Shown: positions 34,488 to 46,330 of the stretch, in pieces | Position numbering within the stretch: the first letter of the stretch is position 1 | Layout of the letters: the number at the start of each line of letters is the position of its first letter | From: Bagarius yarrelli | Lineage: Eukaryota > Chordata > Actinopteri > Siluriformes > Sisoridae | Reading direction: 5' to 3' | DNA: 64,000 nucleotides | Assembly: GCA_005784505.1 (NCBI GenBank) | Contig: VCAZ01000112.1 | Span: 560,001 to 624,000, forward strand | Made by a program: the position numbers and the translations under genes | Notes under the pieces: model-generated | Databases searched by the model: none | What the model was told of the DNA's origin: nothing | The model's input: the letters and a program-made list of their open reading frames with translations, nothing else

Positions 34488-34560
34488 CAAATTCCATTCC
34501 CATACACTTCATCTACCTGTAAAAGCAACTCAAGATTCCACTTTTATCTTTTGTTTCTTA
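34318..34560. repeat. local duplication, copy 2 (SINE plus flank)
   Basis: Partner of 32719-32980, about 1.6 kb away in the same orientation: CACTTCATCTACCTGTAAAA and GCAACTCAAGATTCCACT follow the SINE head. Confidence 0.75.
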
Positions 34561-34652
34561 TCTGGTCACATTGGTGAATTGGTAGTGCTGGGAATCAAAT
34601 CCAAGGCTTTCTGGTGTCAGTCCAACACCTTAACCACTAAGCCACCACTTAT
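34560..34652 (-). mobile_element. Ser-SINE head fragment (reverse)
   Basis: GGTAGTGCTGGGAATCAAAT, GGTGTCAGTCCAACACC and AACCACTAAGCCACCACTT. The tail is missing. Confidence 0.8.
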
Positions 34653-35325
34653 CTCATTTTTTCATCCAGCTTTGCAGCTGAGGCTCAGGGGCCTTGCACA
34701 AGTGTCCATCAGTGGCAGCTTGATGGCGGATGATCTTTCCATCAACAGTCAGGAGGCTGCCACCTCCCCAAGCTGCATTATTTCAATCTACGCTCACAAG
34801 CATCCTGTCTTTCTTCTTCATGGTCATGACTATGTTTTGCCGCTTCTGATCTCCCCGTCATTATGTTTATCATTCTGTCACTCTGCTCTGCAGTGCTCCG
34901 CGGTAGCAATTGCCCTTAATCTCTCTCGGTTAAGAGCTCGCTCTCACTCCTCAGCACACACTATTCATTACTTTCAGTAGCAAAAGAGACTGAGAACCGC
35001 CCCCCCTCCTCCTCCTCCTCACAACCCCCAACCCTTTTTTTTCTGCGTCTCTCTAAAAGCCTGGAGGGCTCATGAGCTATTTTTTAAAGCTGAGCTGTTT
35101 GTTTTGTGTCTCTAATCCCTCTAAATGGCTACTTTAGCATTTATTTCATTATTTTTCCATTTTCCTTACCAGTCACGTCTTGAAGAAGCTGGAAAGATTT
35201 ACAGCTCGTGTGTGTGAGTGTTTGATGTGTGCATTTCCGGTCATGATCTAAATATCATGTGAAAAAAGATGTGAATGGTTGAGAATTTGCATAGATGTTT
35301 GTGTGAGTAAAGCAGGGTGTGTTGA

Positions 35326-35348
35326 TGTGTGTGTGTGTGTGTGTGTGT
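35326..35348. repeat. (GT)n microsatellite
   Basis: About 11 GT units. Confidence 0.9.
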
Positions 35349-35559
35349 TGTCTGTGAATGTGGTGGATTGGGATGTGGGGTGTGCTGGCAAGTGGAAAAG
35401 CACGTTAGGCAATAGTTATAGCGATTCGTTCTTCTTGATTAGTCTTTGTTGTGTTTTTCTTTTCTTCTTCCTCCTAATGAAGCGCTATTTCGGTTCCAAC
35501 TGAGGTTAATGGAAAGAGAGGCAGGGAGAAAATCTGCTGCAGAGAGAGGGTGGGGAGAG

Positions 35560-35706
35560 ACAGAGAGAGAGAGAAAGAAAAAAGATAGAAAGAGAGAGAG
35601 AGAGAGAGAGAGAGATTGTGTGTGTGTGTGTGTGAGTGAGAGAGAGAGAGAAGAGAGAGACAGAAAGAGAAAGACGAGAGAGAGCTATTAAGAAAGAGAG
35701 AGAAAT

Positions 35707-35773
<67 letters not shown>

Positions 35774-35782
35774 CAGAAAGAG
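35560..35782. repeat. compound (GA)n/(GT)n microsatellite
   Basis: Alternating long AGAG and GTGTGT runs over about 220 bases. Arg/Glu-periodic ORFs on + and Ser/Leu ORFs on - come from it. Confidence 0.95.
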
Positions 35783-36102
35783 AAAGAAGATAGAGATTAA
35801 GAGAGAGAGGGGGGCGAAAACAACTTCTTTGCTTTTGCCTGTTCATGTATATCATCATCACTATAGTAACATGTCTATAAAACAATCATCACACTTTTTA
35901 TCTATGTTAAAACATTAAATAGCACATACCGTCCATAAAAATATAAACACCAATGCAGATTTCAAATTCAAGAGATTATTAAGATGTGTACAGGAAACAT
36001 CTGCTGACATTGAAATTCTTATTCTGTAATTGCTCCCAACAGCCTGTAACATAAATTATAGGGACATAAGAAAATAATACAAGTAGCAAATGCAAATTTT
36101 AC

Positions 36103-36108
<6 letters not shown>

Positions 36109-36151
<43 letters not shown>
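36109..36151. repeat. (TA)n microsatellite
   Basis: About 21 AT units, just before a SINE fragment. Confidence 0.95.
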
Positions 36152-36156
<5 letters not shown>

Positions 36157-36170
36157 CAATTTGAAAATGG

Positions 36171-36292
36171 GGATTCCCATTTTCCCAGCACCACCAAGCC
36201 ACCACTGTTTTCCCTAAGCAAGGCCCTTAACCCGCAATTGCTTAGTTGTATAAAAAAGAGATTAATGTAAGTCGCTCTGGATAAGGGTGCAA
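36171..36292 (+). mobile_element. Ser-SINE body and tail
   Basis: CCCAGCACCACCAAGCCACC, GCAAGGCCCTTAACCCGC and GTAAGTCGCTCTGGATAAGG. Head and extreme 3' end are missing. Confidence 0.87.
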
Positions 36293-36579
36293 TTCTATAC
36301 TGGACACATCCAGTAAACACCAGCTCCTAGTTGGAATGACATCACTGATAAATGGGCAAAAGTAAAATGGCCATACCAGTGTGAGCAGACAGAAAGTCTA
36401 TAATAACCTAAACAACTCTAGCAGAAAATTACCTCAGAATGCACAATTTATCAAAACCAGGGTCGACCATTCTATTACACAAGTGCTATTTTTTACTATG
36501 TTTAAAGATCAGATCAGAATTGTTAAAAATATTACAAAAAAGCCAAACCTACACAACCCCCCCCAAATACTTTGCATTC

Positions 36580-36815
36580 CTATGGGAACGACACGCTGCG
36601 TCACTTGTTGTATCTTCAGCGTCCCTGTCACACTGAACAATAAAGGCAAGCTTATTAAAGCGTATTGCCGCTTGTGTTTATATAGCATTACTTCCAGGTC
36701 GATGATGTCACCAACCTGTGATGTAATGCTTTCCGATTGGTCAGATGCTTCAGGGCAAAGTTTATCAAAAGGCTGTTCCCTTGGAAAACCATGGTTACAT
36801 ATGTAACCTAGTGAC
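36580..36815. repeat. dispersed-repeat-like block ending in a perfect palindrome
   Basis: Starts near TATGGGAACGACACGCTGCG, contains GGTCGATGATGTCACC, and ends with the 16-base perfect palindrome at 36793-36808 (GGTTACATATGTAACC). This arrangement resembles a dispersed fish repeat seen in other species. The family is not known to me. Confidence 0.5.
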
Positions 36816-37339
36816 ATTTTCTGTAATAATATTTAATGCATTGCGGTTGTCTTTTCGAAATCCCTTCTTTAAAATCCTACAGGGAGGACCTGTGATAATC
36901 AATGCTGTGTGGGCTGTAATGATGTTCGTATCTAATTATCTTTAAAATAAACTTGTACCCTCACTATTTTTTGCTGTTTAACCTCACCCATCTGTGGATC
37001 TTTCTAGAAATGTCCTGAACTGATAACAGATGTAATAGTGTGCATAAACAAACACACTCTGGACAAATATTACATGTCATAAATACCTGTAGTTAAGATT
37101 TAATGAACAATAAAAAGAACATTTATTGTTCTTGTTTTCTAAACTACTAAGACTAGTAATTGCAGCTGGACAGAGGTCCAGATTATATAATGCAACTGTT
37201 ATAAATCATTGAAAAAAATGTAAATAAAATATGGTGTGCATTGATCTGTTGTGTTGACTGAAAGAATTCATCTATTCTTTTACAAATGTATTAATCTGTT
37301 CGTCTAGGAAATAATTTCTTCGCCGAAGAAATTATTAAT

Positions 37340-37640
37340 TTACTACTTTACTACAGGTTCTTTAAGCTATACAGTCTGTTAGTTTACCTTACCTTCTATC
37401 TGATACTTACCGTTTTTTTGTTCACATGTCAAAAGACTGAACGTCACGAACCCGAAGACTCTGAAGATGAACTAATCATTTCTGTTAAGGCTATAGATTG
37501 CATAGCCGAAGTGTGTAAAGCTATCAGGTGATGAACAAATGTCTCGGGAGATGAACTAATCATGTTTCCCGTAAAAAATCTTTAGGATGTTATGCATGCG
37601 AGGTCACTACGAAGCGAACAAATCATTGTCTGAGACGATC
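37340..37640. repeat. dispersed repeat, copy A
   Basis: TTTAAGCTATACAGTCTGTT, AGTTTACCTTACCT and GAACTAATCAT recur at 61340-61530 in the same order and orientation. Confidence 0.55.
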
Positions 37641-38202
37641 CGTTGTCAGATATCTACCAAAATATGTGTTCTCATAAAACCTCCACCACTCATCTATCCT
37701 TTAACCCTATCATCTATCCGTTCTACGACTTGTTTTATTCTACAGTAGGCTTCACTGCTAGTCCTTCTGTTGATGTTTAGGCGGCCATGATGCATCAATG
37801 TCCTTTTCAAATATTAACCAGAAGAAAGCATGGATGGGCATGCATGTTTAAAAATTACATGGATGAACTGGTAAACAAATTGGATGTTAATGAGATTGTT
37901 CATGACGCCCCTAATAGCAAAGTAATGACAGAATGTGGTTTAAATTCATGACCATCTGTTACAATGATTCGCTCTATTCAAATGATGTCACGGTGAGGTA
38001 ACAGCTGTATAATGTTAGAAATGAGCAGAAAGAGACAAAAACTGTGCATGCGTGGGGTGGAGGTTAAAAAAGATAACTCTATTACACCTCCGGTAGTAAG
38101 ATAAGTGATATTTTCAATGTCAGAGGAACAGAAAAGGTAGGTGGTTGATGTACATCTAATATAGTGGAGAAATTCTGGATAGCTAGTTATATTTAAATTA
38201 TT

Positions 38203-38242
38203 TAGATGGATGGATGGATGGATGGATGGATGGATGGATGGA
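38203..38242. repeat. (GGAT)n microsatellite
   Basis: About 10 ATGG units. Confidence 0.95.
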
Positions 38243-38302
38243 TTGGGACTTTTAATTCCTGGTTTCCAGTTGCCGGAAAGTTCAAGAAGGGGTGAATTTT
38301 TA

Positions 38303-38452
38303 CGCAACTTACATTTATTTCAACTATACAAACAAGTAGTGGAGAATTAAGGGTCTTGCTTAGTGGCTTGCTTGGTGGTCCTGGGATTTAAGATCAGGAC
38401 CTTCCGATTAGCAGTCCAACACCTTAATCATCACACTACCACTTTTTCCCGC
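38303..38452 (-). mobile_element. Ser-SINE copy (reverse, diverged)
   Basis: CAACTTACATTTATTTC, GGGTCTTGCTTAGTGG, CTTGGTGGTCCTGGGATT and AGCAGTCCAACACCTTAATC. Confidence 0.75.
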
Positions 38453-38459
38453 TACCACT

Positions 38460-40190
38460 TTTTTTTGTGTTAAAATGTACACCCTAGGATATTTGCTTAG
38501 AATCATAAATGCATGCCAGCGGGTGTTAGTGTGGAAGGTGTATATCCTCCAATGTAACCAACAGCAAGTGTTGTGAAGAGCCAAACTCGTTTATCTGTGT
38601 GTTGTCAGGTGCGTGAGTTCGCTCGGGATTATTTCACGCTGTCTGCGCTTTGTGCTTCATTTGATGTTCCTCAGGACGACTCCTACTTGTGTGTGTCTTT
38701 CCTTCTTTCTTTTTCAGGTATGTAAAGGTCAAAATCCGGAGGCAAAAGTGTGCTAGCTGTAATCACAAAACATTTGATGATAAATTTTTTTCAGTTGCAG
38801 CGCGTCGAACTCTCATGGGGCCAACCGTAAAAATCTTCGTTAGCCGGAAAGAAAGTTGAATGTAAATGTCCAAAATAATTTTTTGGCTGGTGTGTAAACT
38901 TAGACGACATGCGGATCTGCAAAGGCTATTAATCTACACGGTTCCAAACAGCTCCCACAATAACAGAACAAGACAAATGACATGTCAAACAGTCTCACGC
39001 TTTCCTACATGGCACTTGTGTATGACATGAGAGAAGGACAAAAAGCTCTTGAAACTATAGCTCATAGAGGAAGAGGAGAAAGAGGAGTGTTGGTTTGTAT
39101 GTTATGAAATTGTCTTTATAATCCTGAAAAGTATTTATTGATTATTTGTGTGCATCAGTGTTTTCCGCTTTGAATTTAAAATATTAGATTTTAGGTTGTA
39201 AATGTAGGTCAGTTTCTGATAGTGTTTAGGACAGCAGAAAAGGACTTGCAGGCCCTGATGGCCCACCACTGGTATTAACACTAACCAAGTGTGATCCTCC
39301 AACTCCATGCTGATGGGCCAAAAGATGAATTTTTTACCCTAATTAATACAACTTTATTCTTGTAAATTTGACTTTACTTCTTTAAATATTACAAATTTAT
39401 TCTTACCATTTTGTATTCATTCTCTCAGTATTAAGACTTTTTTAAGAATTGTAATCGTATTTATTTATTTATTTTAATGTGGCAACAAAAACTCTGAGGC
39501 TTGAAAATTGGGAGATGCAAAGAAACGTAAAAAAAAAAAAAATCAAAATCAATAATTCGGGACTCTAAATATCTGCTGTTGATAATCATTACTGCCAGGT
39601 AAAATATAAAAAAAACATTAATGTTATATTAAAGTCACTTGTTAAAAAATGCAATAAAAATTAAATTGAATGTGGGTTGATCATCAGTAATTAATTACTT
39701 ATCAGTGTAGTAATTCAAATAATTCAGTCATTTATATCAATGGGATTTAAAGACAAAGGCTGTTATACTAATGTTGTCCACTAGGATAAAAAAATAACAT
39801 AATAATAGGCATGACCTATGCTAAAAACAAAAGTGGAGGGGTTCGGGGTGCAAAAAGGTGTGCCCTAAGAGTAATTTTAAAACAATATGCTTTTTAAAAC
39901 TACATAAAGACTCGTTTGTCTGGCAGTCCCACACATACGGACAAAATATAGCTTTGTTTATTAAATAAAGGATGATTTGACTAACGGTGAAATAGTTCAT
40001 TTACAGCTTTTTATACCAATAATAATAATTCCCAGTTTTAGTATTGTAACAGTGGAAATCCCTATACTTAATGCACTTAATGCCTTTTTTACACCTAGAA
40101 AATGTTACATAAACTATTAAAGACTCTGTTAACCGTCTCAGTAAAAAAGTCTACAGTCTCAGTAAAAAAATTTTTTCTTCTTCTTCTAAT
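38460..40190. other. intergenic, nothing recognised
   Basis: Low-GC DNA with short A/T runs. No supported gene or repeat family. Confidence 0.45.
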
Positions 40191-40194
40191 TTTT

Positions 40195-40530
40195 CCATTA
40201 TTCATTCATTCATTCCTTTTCTATACGCTCTTATTCCCTAATTTGGGGTCACAGAGATCTGCTGTAGTCTATCCCAGCCGTCTCTGAAATGGCAAAAGGC
40301 AGGAGGGGTACACCCTGGACAGATTGCCAGTCCATCACAGGGCCACACACACTTACACTCACTCCTATGGGCAATTTAGAATCACCGATTCAAACTTACC
40401 TACATGTTTTTGGAGTAAACCCACGCAGGCACAGGGAGAACATGCAAATTCCACACAGAAAGACCCCTGCCTGGGAATCGAACCCGGGACCGTCTCGCTG
40501 TGAGGCAATAGCTCTAACCACCCTATTTTT
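40195..40530 (-). mobile_element. L2-tailed SINE copy (reverse, near full length)
   Basis: Begins with the tail complement ATTCATTCATTCATTCC. Then GTCTATCCCAGCCGTCTC, GGTACACCCTGGACAGATTG, CATGCAAATTCCACACAG, the B-box complement GGGAATCGAACCCGGGACC and GCTCTAACCACC. Confidence 0.88.
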
Positions 40531-40733
40531 TAAATAATACATTCTTATTTTCTCGTCTCTCTTCTTTTTACCCTTTTAATTTTTGGTGGGATAATGTGGG
40601 AAGACTAGGGGGTAATAAAGTTGTTCAGGTTTCTAATTTAACCCTTTTTATTTTTTAATGTGCTTGTAAAACTACAGATTGTATTAATTATATTGAATAT
40701 TATATGTTATTATTATATAAAATATTAGGTTTG

Positions 40734-41120
40734 TATAAAGACAGGCAGGCGCTAGGACCCTGAGCGGCAGTGTGTCTGTGATATATAGCTGAGAACAGCG
40801 ATAAGAGGCAGGGGCAGAGAAAGAGAGCCAGAGAGTGAGAGATATTACATACAAATACGCAGCGGTTAGACAGCTGAGCGACAGACAGCTACTGAGCTGC
40901 CCGGGAATTTGGAAGTCTTTACGGAGAGACTTAAAACGGCAACGGTGATATAAATACAGCGAATAAAACCGGATTAAAAGCCATAGCACTTTCATGAGAA
41001 AGTCATAGAGACTGTGGAGTGGAGAAGAGGAACCAACGAAGCGTGACAGCTGAAGATCATCATCTAACACACACACACACACACACACCCAACATCCAAA
41101 ACCACCTTTACTGGACAAAG
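40734..41120 (+). promoter_or_regulatory. candidate TATA promoter and untranslated first exon (possibly of the tmem91-like gene)
   Basis: TATAAAG at 40734-40740 is followed by about 350 bases clearly richer in G+C than the flanks and free of dispersed repeats, except for a (CA)n at 41070-41089. The stretch ends in ACAAAG with a good GTATGA donor at 41121. No long + strand ORF runs through it. This is what a 5' UTR exon about 12 kb upstream of a neuronal gene could look like. Nothing in the sequence links it directly to the gene at 53489, so the connection is inference. Confidence 0.35.
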
Positions 41121-41450
41121 GTATGACCTCATATATTTATATATATATTATTATTATGTTATAACCATTTAAGTATGTTATAAATGTGTTATTAATAAGG
41201 ATTCTGTATTATTAGACCAAGCCAAATGATATACATTAATAAACACAATTGCAACCCTTTAATTAATGCATTAATAAAATAATATTATAAAGATAAAAAT
41301 GTTAAAGTGAACGTATGGAGCTTATTAATATATATTTTTACAATTTTAAGACGTACACTTACGTCATGTTATTTACTGTGGACATAATGGTTGTTATACT
41401 GGATTAGAGAAAGTTGAATAATAATAGAGTTACAAAATAATTTTAAATAG

Positions 41451-41451
<1 letters not shown>

Positions 41452-41534
<83 letters not shown>
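41452..41534. repeat. (TA)n microsatellite
   Basis: About 40 AT units followed by ATAATATAAT-type repeats to 41580. Confidence 0.96.
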
Positions 41535-41540
<6 letters not shown>

Positions 41541-41589
41541 TATGAAATATAATATAATATAATATGATATAATATAATATAAAATTTCT

Positions 41590-42980
41590 ATTATAATAAA
41601 TTAGATTAGATTGCATTGGTAGCTAAATTAACATATTTCATTTATTGTCTTGACATAATAGTTACTGTACAGGTTAAGGGAAAGTTTCTACCCTAAAAAA
41701 ATCGAAGATCTGAAGGTCACCATCCCCATCAAAACTTCTTGTTTGTGATATCTATCATTAACGATTAAAAGTACTCACGTAGATCAATCTGTCCCTCAGT
41801 TGTTTTTGTTCTCTTGATCATTTGTCCAGAACTCATCCTGATTTGCATACGAGTTAATGTCGTATCGAGCCACTATTTCCGCCTAAAACGACAAAGGCAG
41901 TCTCATCCATCTGAGTCTTTGTGGTGATTTTTTTATTTTTTATAGCTCTAACTAATGAGAACGCAAGGTTTATGTTTATTGCACACGCTGCATACGGGTT
42001 GGGTTATTGATGCTTTGCAGTGGCTGGTGTTGGCAAGGACGCTGCTGGAACACTGCACTCATTCCACTGTTTCTCAGTTTCTCTGCATGCAGAAATATAA
42101 AAAAAAAACAGATTGGCGTTTGGGTTCTGTCTAGATTTCAAGTCAAAACTTTCCTGTCATTGTATTATTATTATTATTATTACTATTATTATAATTATAG
42201 CAGCACTATAATTTCACACGCACACATTTACACTTTCTATTTCACATACATACACACACACACACACACAAAGACAGTACATATCCACACAATCTCCCTG
42301 ATAAAATCATATTTGAGATTACAATGAAAAACAGGATTATGAGATAGCATATGGTGTGCATGCATCACCGGGTTTTTCCATTGGTCGAATCTTTCTTTCA
42401 ACGAAAGCAGAATATCACTTCACTGGAATAGAGTGCAGCCAGGAAAAGCACTGTGTTAGTGAGTGTATAGCTGTATCGCTTTATTCCATGCTGTGCGCTG
42501 TTGTGTTTGCGGCACCTGGTGTCTTAGCAAGCTCTTAGCGTAGGTGACAAACAATTAGCAGACACTTATGTCCTACACTGATTATCGTGATAATGATGGT
42601 TCAGTAACACTTGTTTATCCAACCAGGAATTCATGCTTTGCATATCTAAGCAAGAGCTCTTTCAGAAAGATTAATGTTTGAGGTCAAGTGTATATAAGAT
42701 TATTCATAGAAGGCTGCTCATGATATTCTGGAAGAGATGAAATCAGATATCTACCTATCACCAGACAAATTCCCTTTAGCGGAGTAAGAAGAACGATGTG
42801 GAACAAACCGTTATCACCATGTCAGTGTGAAACATTTTAAAACAATGCAAAATTCTATTCGCTAAACCCTTGGAAATTTTTTACCTCAGACTTAATGAGA
42901 CTACACAGGGCTCATTGAACTTTCTGGCTCTACTGATCCTCTTAATGAGAAATAGGAGGATCACAGGCCTGAGCAAAATC
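41590..42980. other. gene-poor stretch, no coding feature
   Basis: Contains (ATT)n at 42164-42190 and (CA)n at 42249-42270. Otherwise no assignable feature. Confidence 0.45.
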
Positions 42981-42984
42981 CACT

Positions 42985-44045
42985 GAACAAGGCAGGATAA
43001 TGTCGCGGTCATGACCGAACAACTCATTGACTGACTCACTGACTGTCAGTTATGAGCAAGCGATTCACTTCAGTTGAGTGATCCACTGATCCACTTAATT
43101 AAAAAGGATATAATCTTGGTCATGACCAAAAGAGTCATCGACTCCAACACAAAGCCACTGAATGAGGGGTAAAAATCAAGTCCAGGATCAAATGAGTCAG
43201 TGATTTAAACCTTTACAGGTTACCTTTTAAAAAATAATGGCTTAAAAATCACATGTATGTACAAATAGGTGGGCGGGGATAAACAGACAGTGGTGTCAAA
43301 GTAGCCGTCGATCGTCCGCAGAAGACGCAGAAGGCGGTGTTTATCCACACTATTACGTCATAGAGTAGAACATTCCAAAACCTGTCGTTTTGGCCCACTG
43401 CCTTCAACATAAGCTGTTTTTAGAGTAAAACTTACAGAATGTTTTATAGTCCTTCAATGTCCTTTTATACGTCAAAAGATCAGGGGAATTTTGATTTCTT
43501 AGTTTATGACCCCTTTAAGATCTTGGTCAGGTGTAAATAATTCATTGACTAATACTCTGAGACTTTGAAGAAGAAAGGACAGAATCTCTGTCATGAATAC
43601 ACACAACCTATACTGACTTAAAAACTGACCCACTGAAAGATAGAGGTCATCTCAGTTAAGACTAAACGAGTCAGTGACCTAAACTTTGACATGCTAAATG
43701 AGATGACTTAAACGCTGACATTTAATATGAGGAAAATGGGAAACTATGTCATAACTGAAATATTCAAAGCCTGGCATATTAAATAAGAAAAATCTCGGTC
43801 ATGACTAAAAGATTCACTAACTTAAATCCCGACTCACTGAACAAGAGAGGATAGAAGCTTTGTCAGTATTAAAGGATCTCGAGTTACTAAATGAGGGAAG
43901 ACCTCATTTCGGTCATGATTGAACAAGTCAATGACCTAAAATCCTAATGTGTTAAATAATACAGGATGGAATATGAATCATGACCATAAAAACTTACTGA
44001 CTTAAATGCTGGCTGACTGAACGTACAGTAAGAGCGAAAGGGAAT
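42985..44045. repeat. diverged tandem repeat with CGGTCATGAC / GAGTCA motifs
   Basis: GGTCATGACC- or GTCATGA-like motifs followed by AAA(A/G)AGTCA...GACTTAAA...CTGACTCACTGAA recur at about 43004, 43112, 43590, 43795, 43910 and 43975. Spacing is uneven (roughly 65-115 bases where adjacent). Decayed array without coding capacity. Confidence 0.55.
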
Positions 44046-44567
44046 ATATTATATGTACTATAAACTTTATAATTTAGTAACTAGTAATATAAAAGTTACT
44101 TGTGTTAGAATCACCAAATAAATTGATTCAGAGTCGGTTAACTTAGTGACTCATTTAAAAAAATTACAGAATCCGTTGGAAACAAATTTCTTACATAAAA
44201 AGATTTACTGAGCAATATAATGATCAATATTATAATAATCATGTATATTCTATAAAGATATTAAATAACACTGACTTGCATTAATGGTAGGTGTCTAAAC
44301 ACCAAAAAAAAAAATTTATTATTACCAGTAATATGAAATTTGTGCTTCGATATTCTAAAATATCGTAATTTGTACAAGTAGATAAATATTTAATATATAT
44401 TCTATATTCTATATTCTTGTTCCTTAACCTCTCTGATGCAGACTCGAGGGCTTGACATTGACTACACAGTCCTGACGTCAGCTGAAAAAGGAAACTGCTT
44501 ATCCACTGCGTCAACATATACAGCGTCACAATATGTCCAGAACTCCGTTTAATTAGGACGATATATA

Positions 44568-44744
44568 TTACATTTACATTTACAGCATTTGACAGACACC
44601 CTTAGCCAGAGCGACTTAAATTTATAGCAATTATGGGTTAAGCGGGCTCAGGGGCCCAATATTAGCAACTTGGTGGTGCTGGGAATCAAACCCTAATCTT
44701 TTAAGAAGCAGCCCAACACTTCAACAACTGTGCTACCACCTCCT
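44568..44744 (-). mobile_element. Ser-SINE copy (reverse)
   Basis: TTTACATTTACATTTACAGC, GACACCCTTAGCCAGAGCGA, TGGTGCTGGGAATCAAACCC and GCTACCACCTCC. The body lacks about 15 bases. Confidence 0.87.
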
Positions 44745-45005
44745 TACAGAACTCGCCGGTTTGGTTGAAAGAAAAATGGAAAAAATGATTGGTTATTGTT
44801 GTGTTTTGGGCTGTAGTCATTGGTTAGACCAGATTATAGTACTATAGTTCCAACAAATCAAAGAGAAATGTGTAAAGAGTTTTGGAAGAAAATAGGCTTT
44901 TGTGGTGGTTTTAAGGATTTCCAGATCAAAAATCTTGAAAAAATTATTCATATTTGTTCTAAAAATTCCTAATGTAGTTAACAACATTTATTATTCTTGT
45001 ATCAC

Positions 45006-45235
45006 AGGGCAGTGGTGGCTCAAATGGTTAAGGTGTTGAGTTGCTGATCTAAAGACCAGAAACACCTGGGTTCAAGCCCCACCACCAGCAAGTCAACCAC
45101 TGTTGGGTCCTTGAGCAAGACCCTTAACCCTTCCTGTGTGCTGTATCGTAGCTGACCCTGCGCTCTGACCCCAACTTACTAAGATGGGATAATGCATTTA
45201 ATTGGCTCTGTACATGTACCTTACACAATGAAGTT
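45006..45235 (+). mobile_element. second SINE family (long-tailed), copy 1
   Basis: Shares the tRNA-like head GTGGTGGCTCAAATGGTTAA and the GTTGGGTCCTTGAGCAAGAC body with the Ser-SINE. The tail is different: CTGTATCGTAGCTGACCCTG, CGCTCTGACCCCAAC and TACATGTACCTTACACAATG. The tail resembles the 3' end of a CR1/Rex1-type LINE. Confidence 0.75.
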
Positions 45236-45539
45236 GAAGTATACATGTCGTTGATCAACTTTTGCTGTTCCATTCTTACCCGTCCACACGCCATCTGGTT
45301 ATAGACCCCCAAAACTTTGTACCATGTAATGTATTGGCTGTGTAAATAGCAAAATATCGCAATTAGAAACAGAAGGACGAAATTTTGGGTCGTCAGTCCA
45401 CAACAAAGGAGTCGGTTATACGTGTCTTTACCGCTTGATAACTTTAGTTTGTCAAAATATGGCGCTCTTTTCAAGCTTCGGCACGATTTTTCTGTGGTTA
45501 TCTGTAGTTCAAGCATCATAAATTGTCATCTAACAGCTC

Positions 45540-45673
45540 AACAGCTCAACAGCTCAACAGCGTCATCTATAGTACATTAACCGCGCAATTCATGCTGTTG
45601 TTTACATCCGAGTATAGTATCTCTAATATGAGTAACGGACATAAGAAAAAAACACTATAGCTTCCCACTCCCT

Positions 45674-45719
<46 letters not shown>

Positions 45720-45880
45720 CCTCTCTCTACCTCTCTGAAAATGCCTGAAGCTGGATCTAAATCATTCTGCAAAAACCATTCTATAATATTGACCAGCCAG
45801 TGCTCACTCCAAAGAGAGGTGTGTGCATGTGGAAGAGGAATAAGAAATGTGCATAATAAGCAGAGTTGAGAGATGACTGA
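45540..45880. other. short repeats, CT-rich tract
   Basis: CAGCTCAA repeated about 3 times at 45534-45560 and (CT)n at 45675-45730. No gene. Confidence 0.6.
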
Positions 45881-45884
45881 TTAA

Positions 45885-46330
45885 TGTGCTCATTTGCAAA
45901 CACAGACCGTGCAGACTGATTTAAAAGAAAAAAAAAAAGCCTAACTCCTAATTGGTTTTTTCATTATATTGTCATTTAGGAAAAATTATACAGCCTCCAT
46001 TCTGCTCCTAATGTGACACTGCTAAGCTCCAGGCATAAGCGTGGTGGAATTACCGAAGCGGGGAAGTTTGCCTGAGTGCAGAGGTGGCAAAATCAGGTTC
46101 TGGCCCATTAATAACAGGACATAGTGTATTCACACACTCTGGATATCACATGGGAACGCCTGCGCACACATTTTGAGTGCTAATGAGCAACGCCTACTCG
46201 CTCTCTATTGTGCCAAGAGCACAGTGTGAAAAGACCGGGATGCTTCATTATCAAACTCTAATGTAAACCTCTAAAATCCATTTAATTAGGAGTCTTTCAC
46301 TTAACATTGTTCCCAGTCTGTCCAGCAGTA
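45885..46330. other. repeat-poor stretch, candidate conserved non-coding element
   Basis: About 450 bases of balanced composition without SINE, transposon or microsatellite matches and without an ORF. It includes motifs such as TTAATGTGCTCATTTGCAAA, CCCATTAATAACAGG and GTGCTAATGAGCAACG. It lies between the candidate promoter and the coding exons of the tmem91-like gene. Conservation is not demonstrable from one sequence. Confidence 0.3.

Noticed and set aside
35446..35918. Arg/Glu-rich and Ser/Leu-rich ORFs near 35.6 kb
   Set aside because: They are translations of a (GA)n/(GT)n tract.
40684..41118. 144-residue minus-strand ORF
   Set aside because: It shadows the GC-richer candidate leader exon and includes a (CA)n-derived Val/Cys run. 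It resembles no family.
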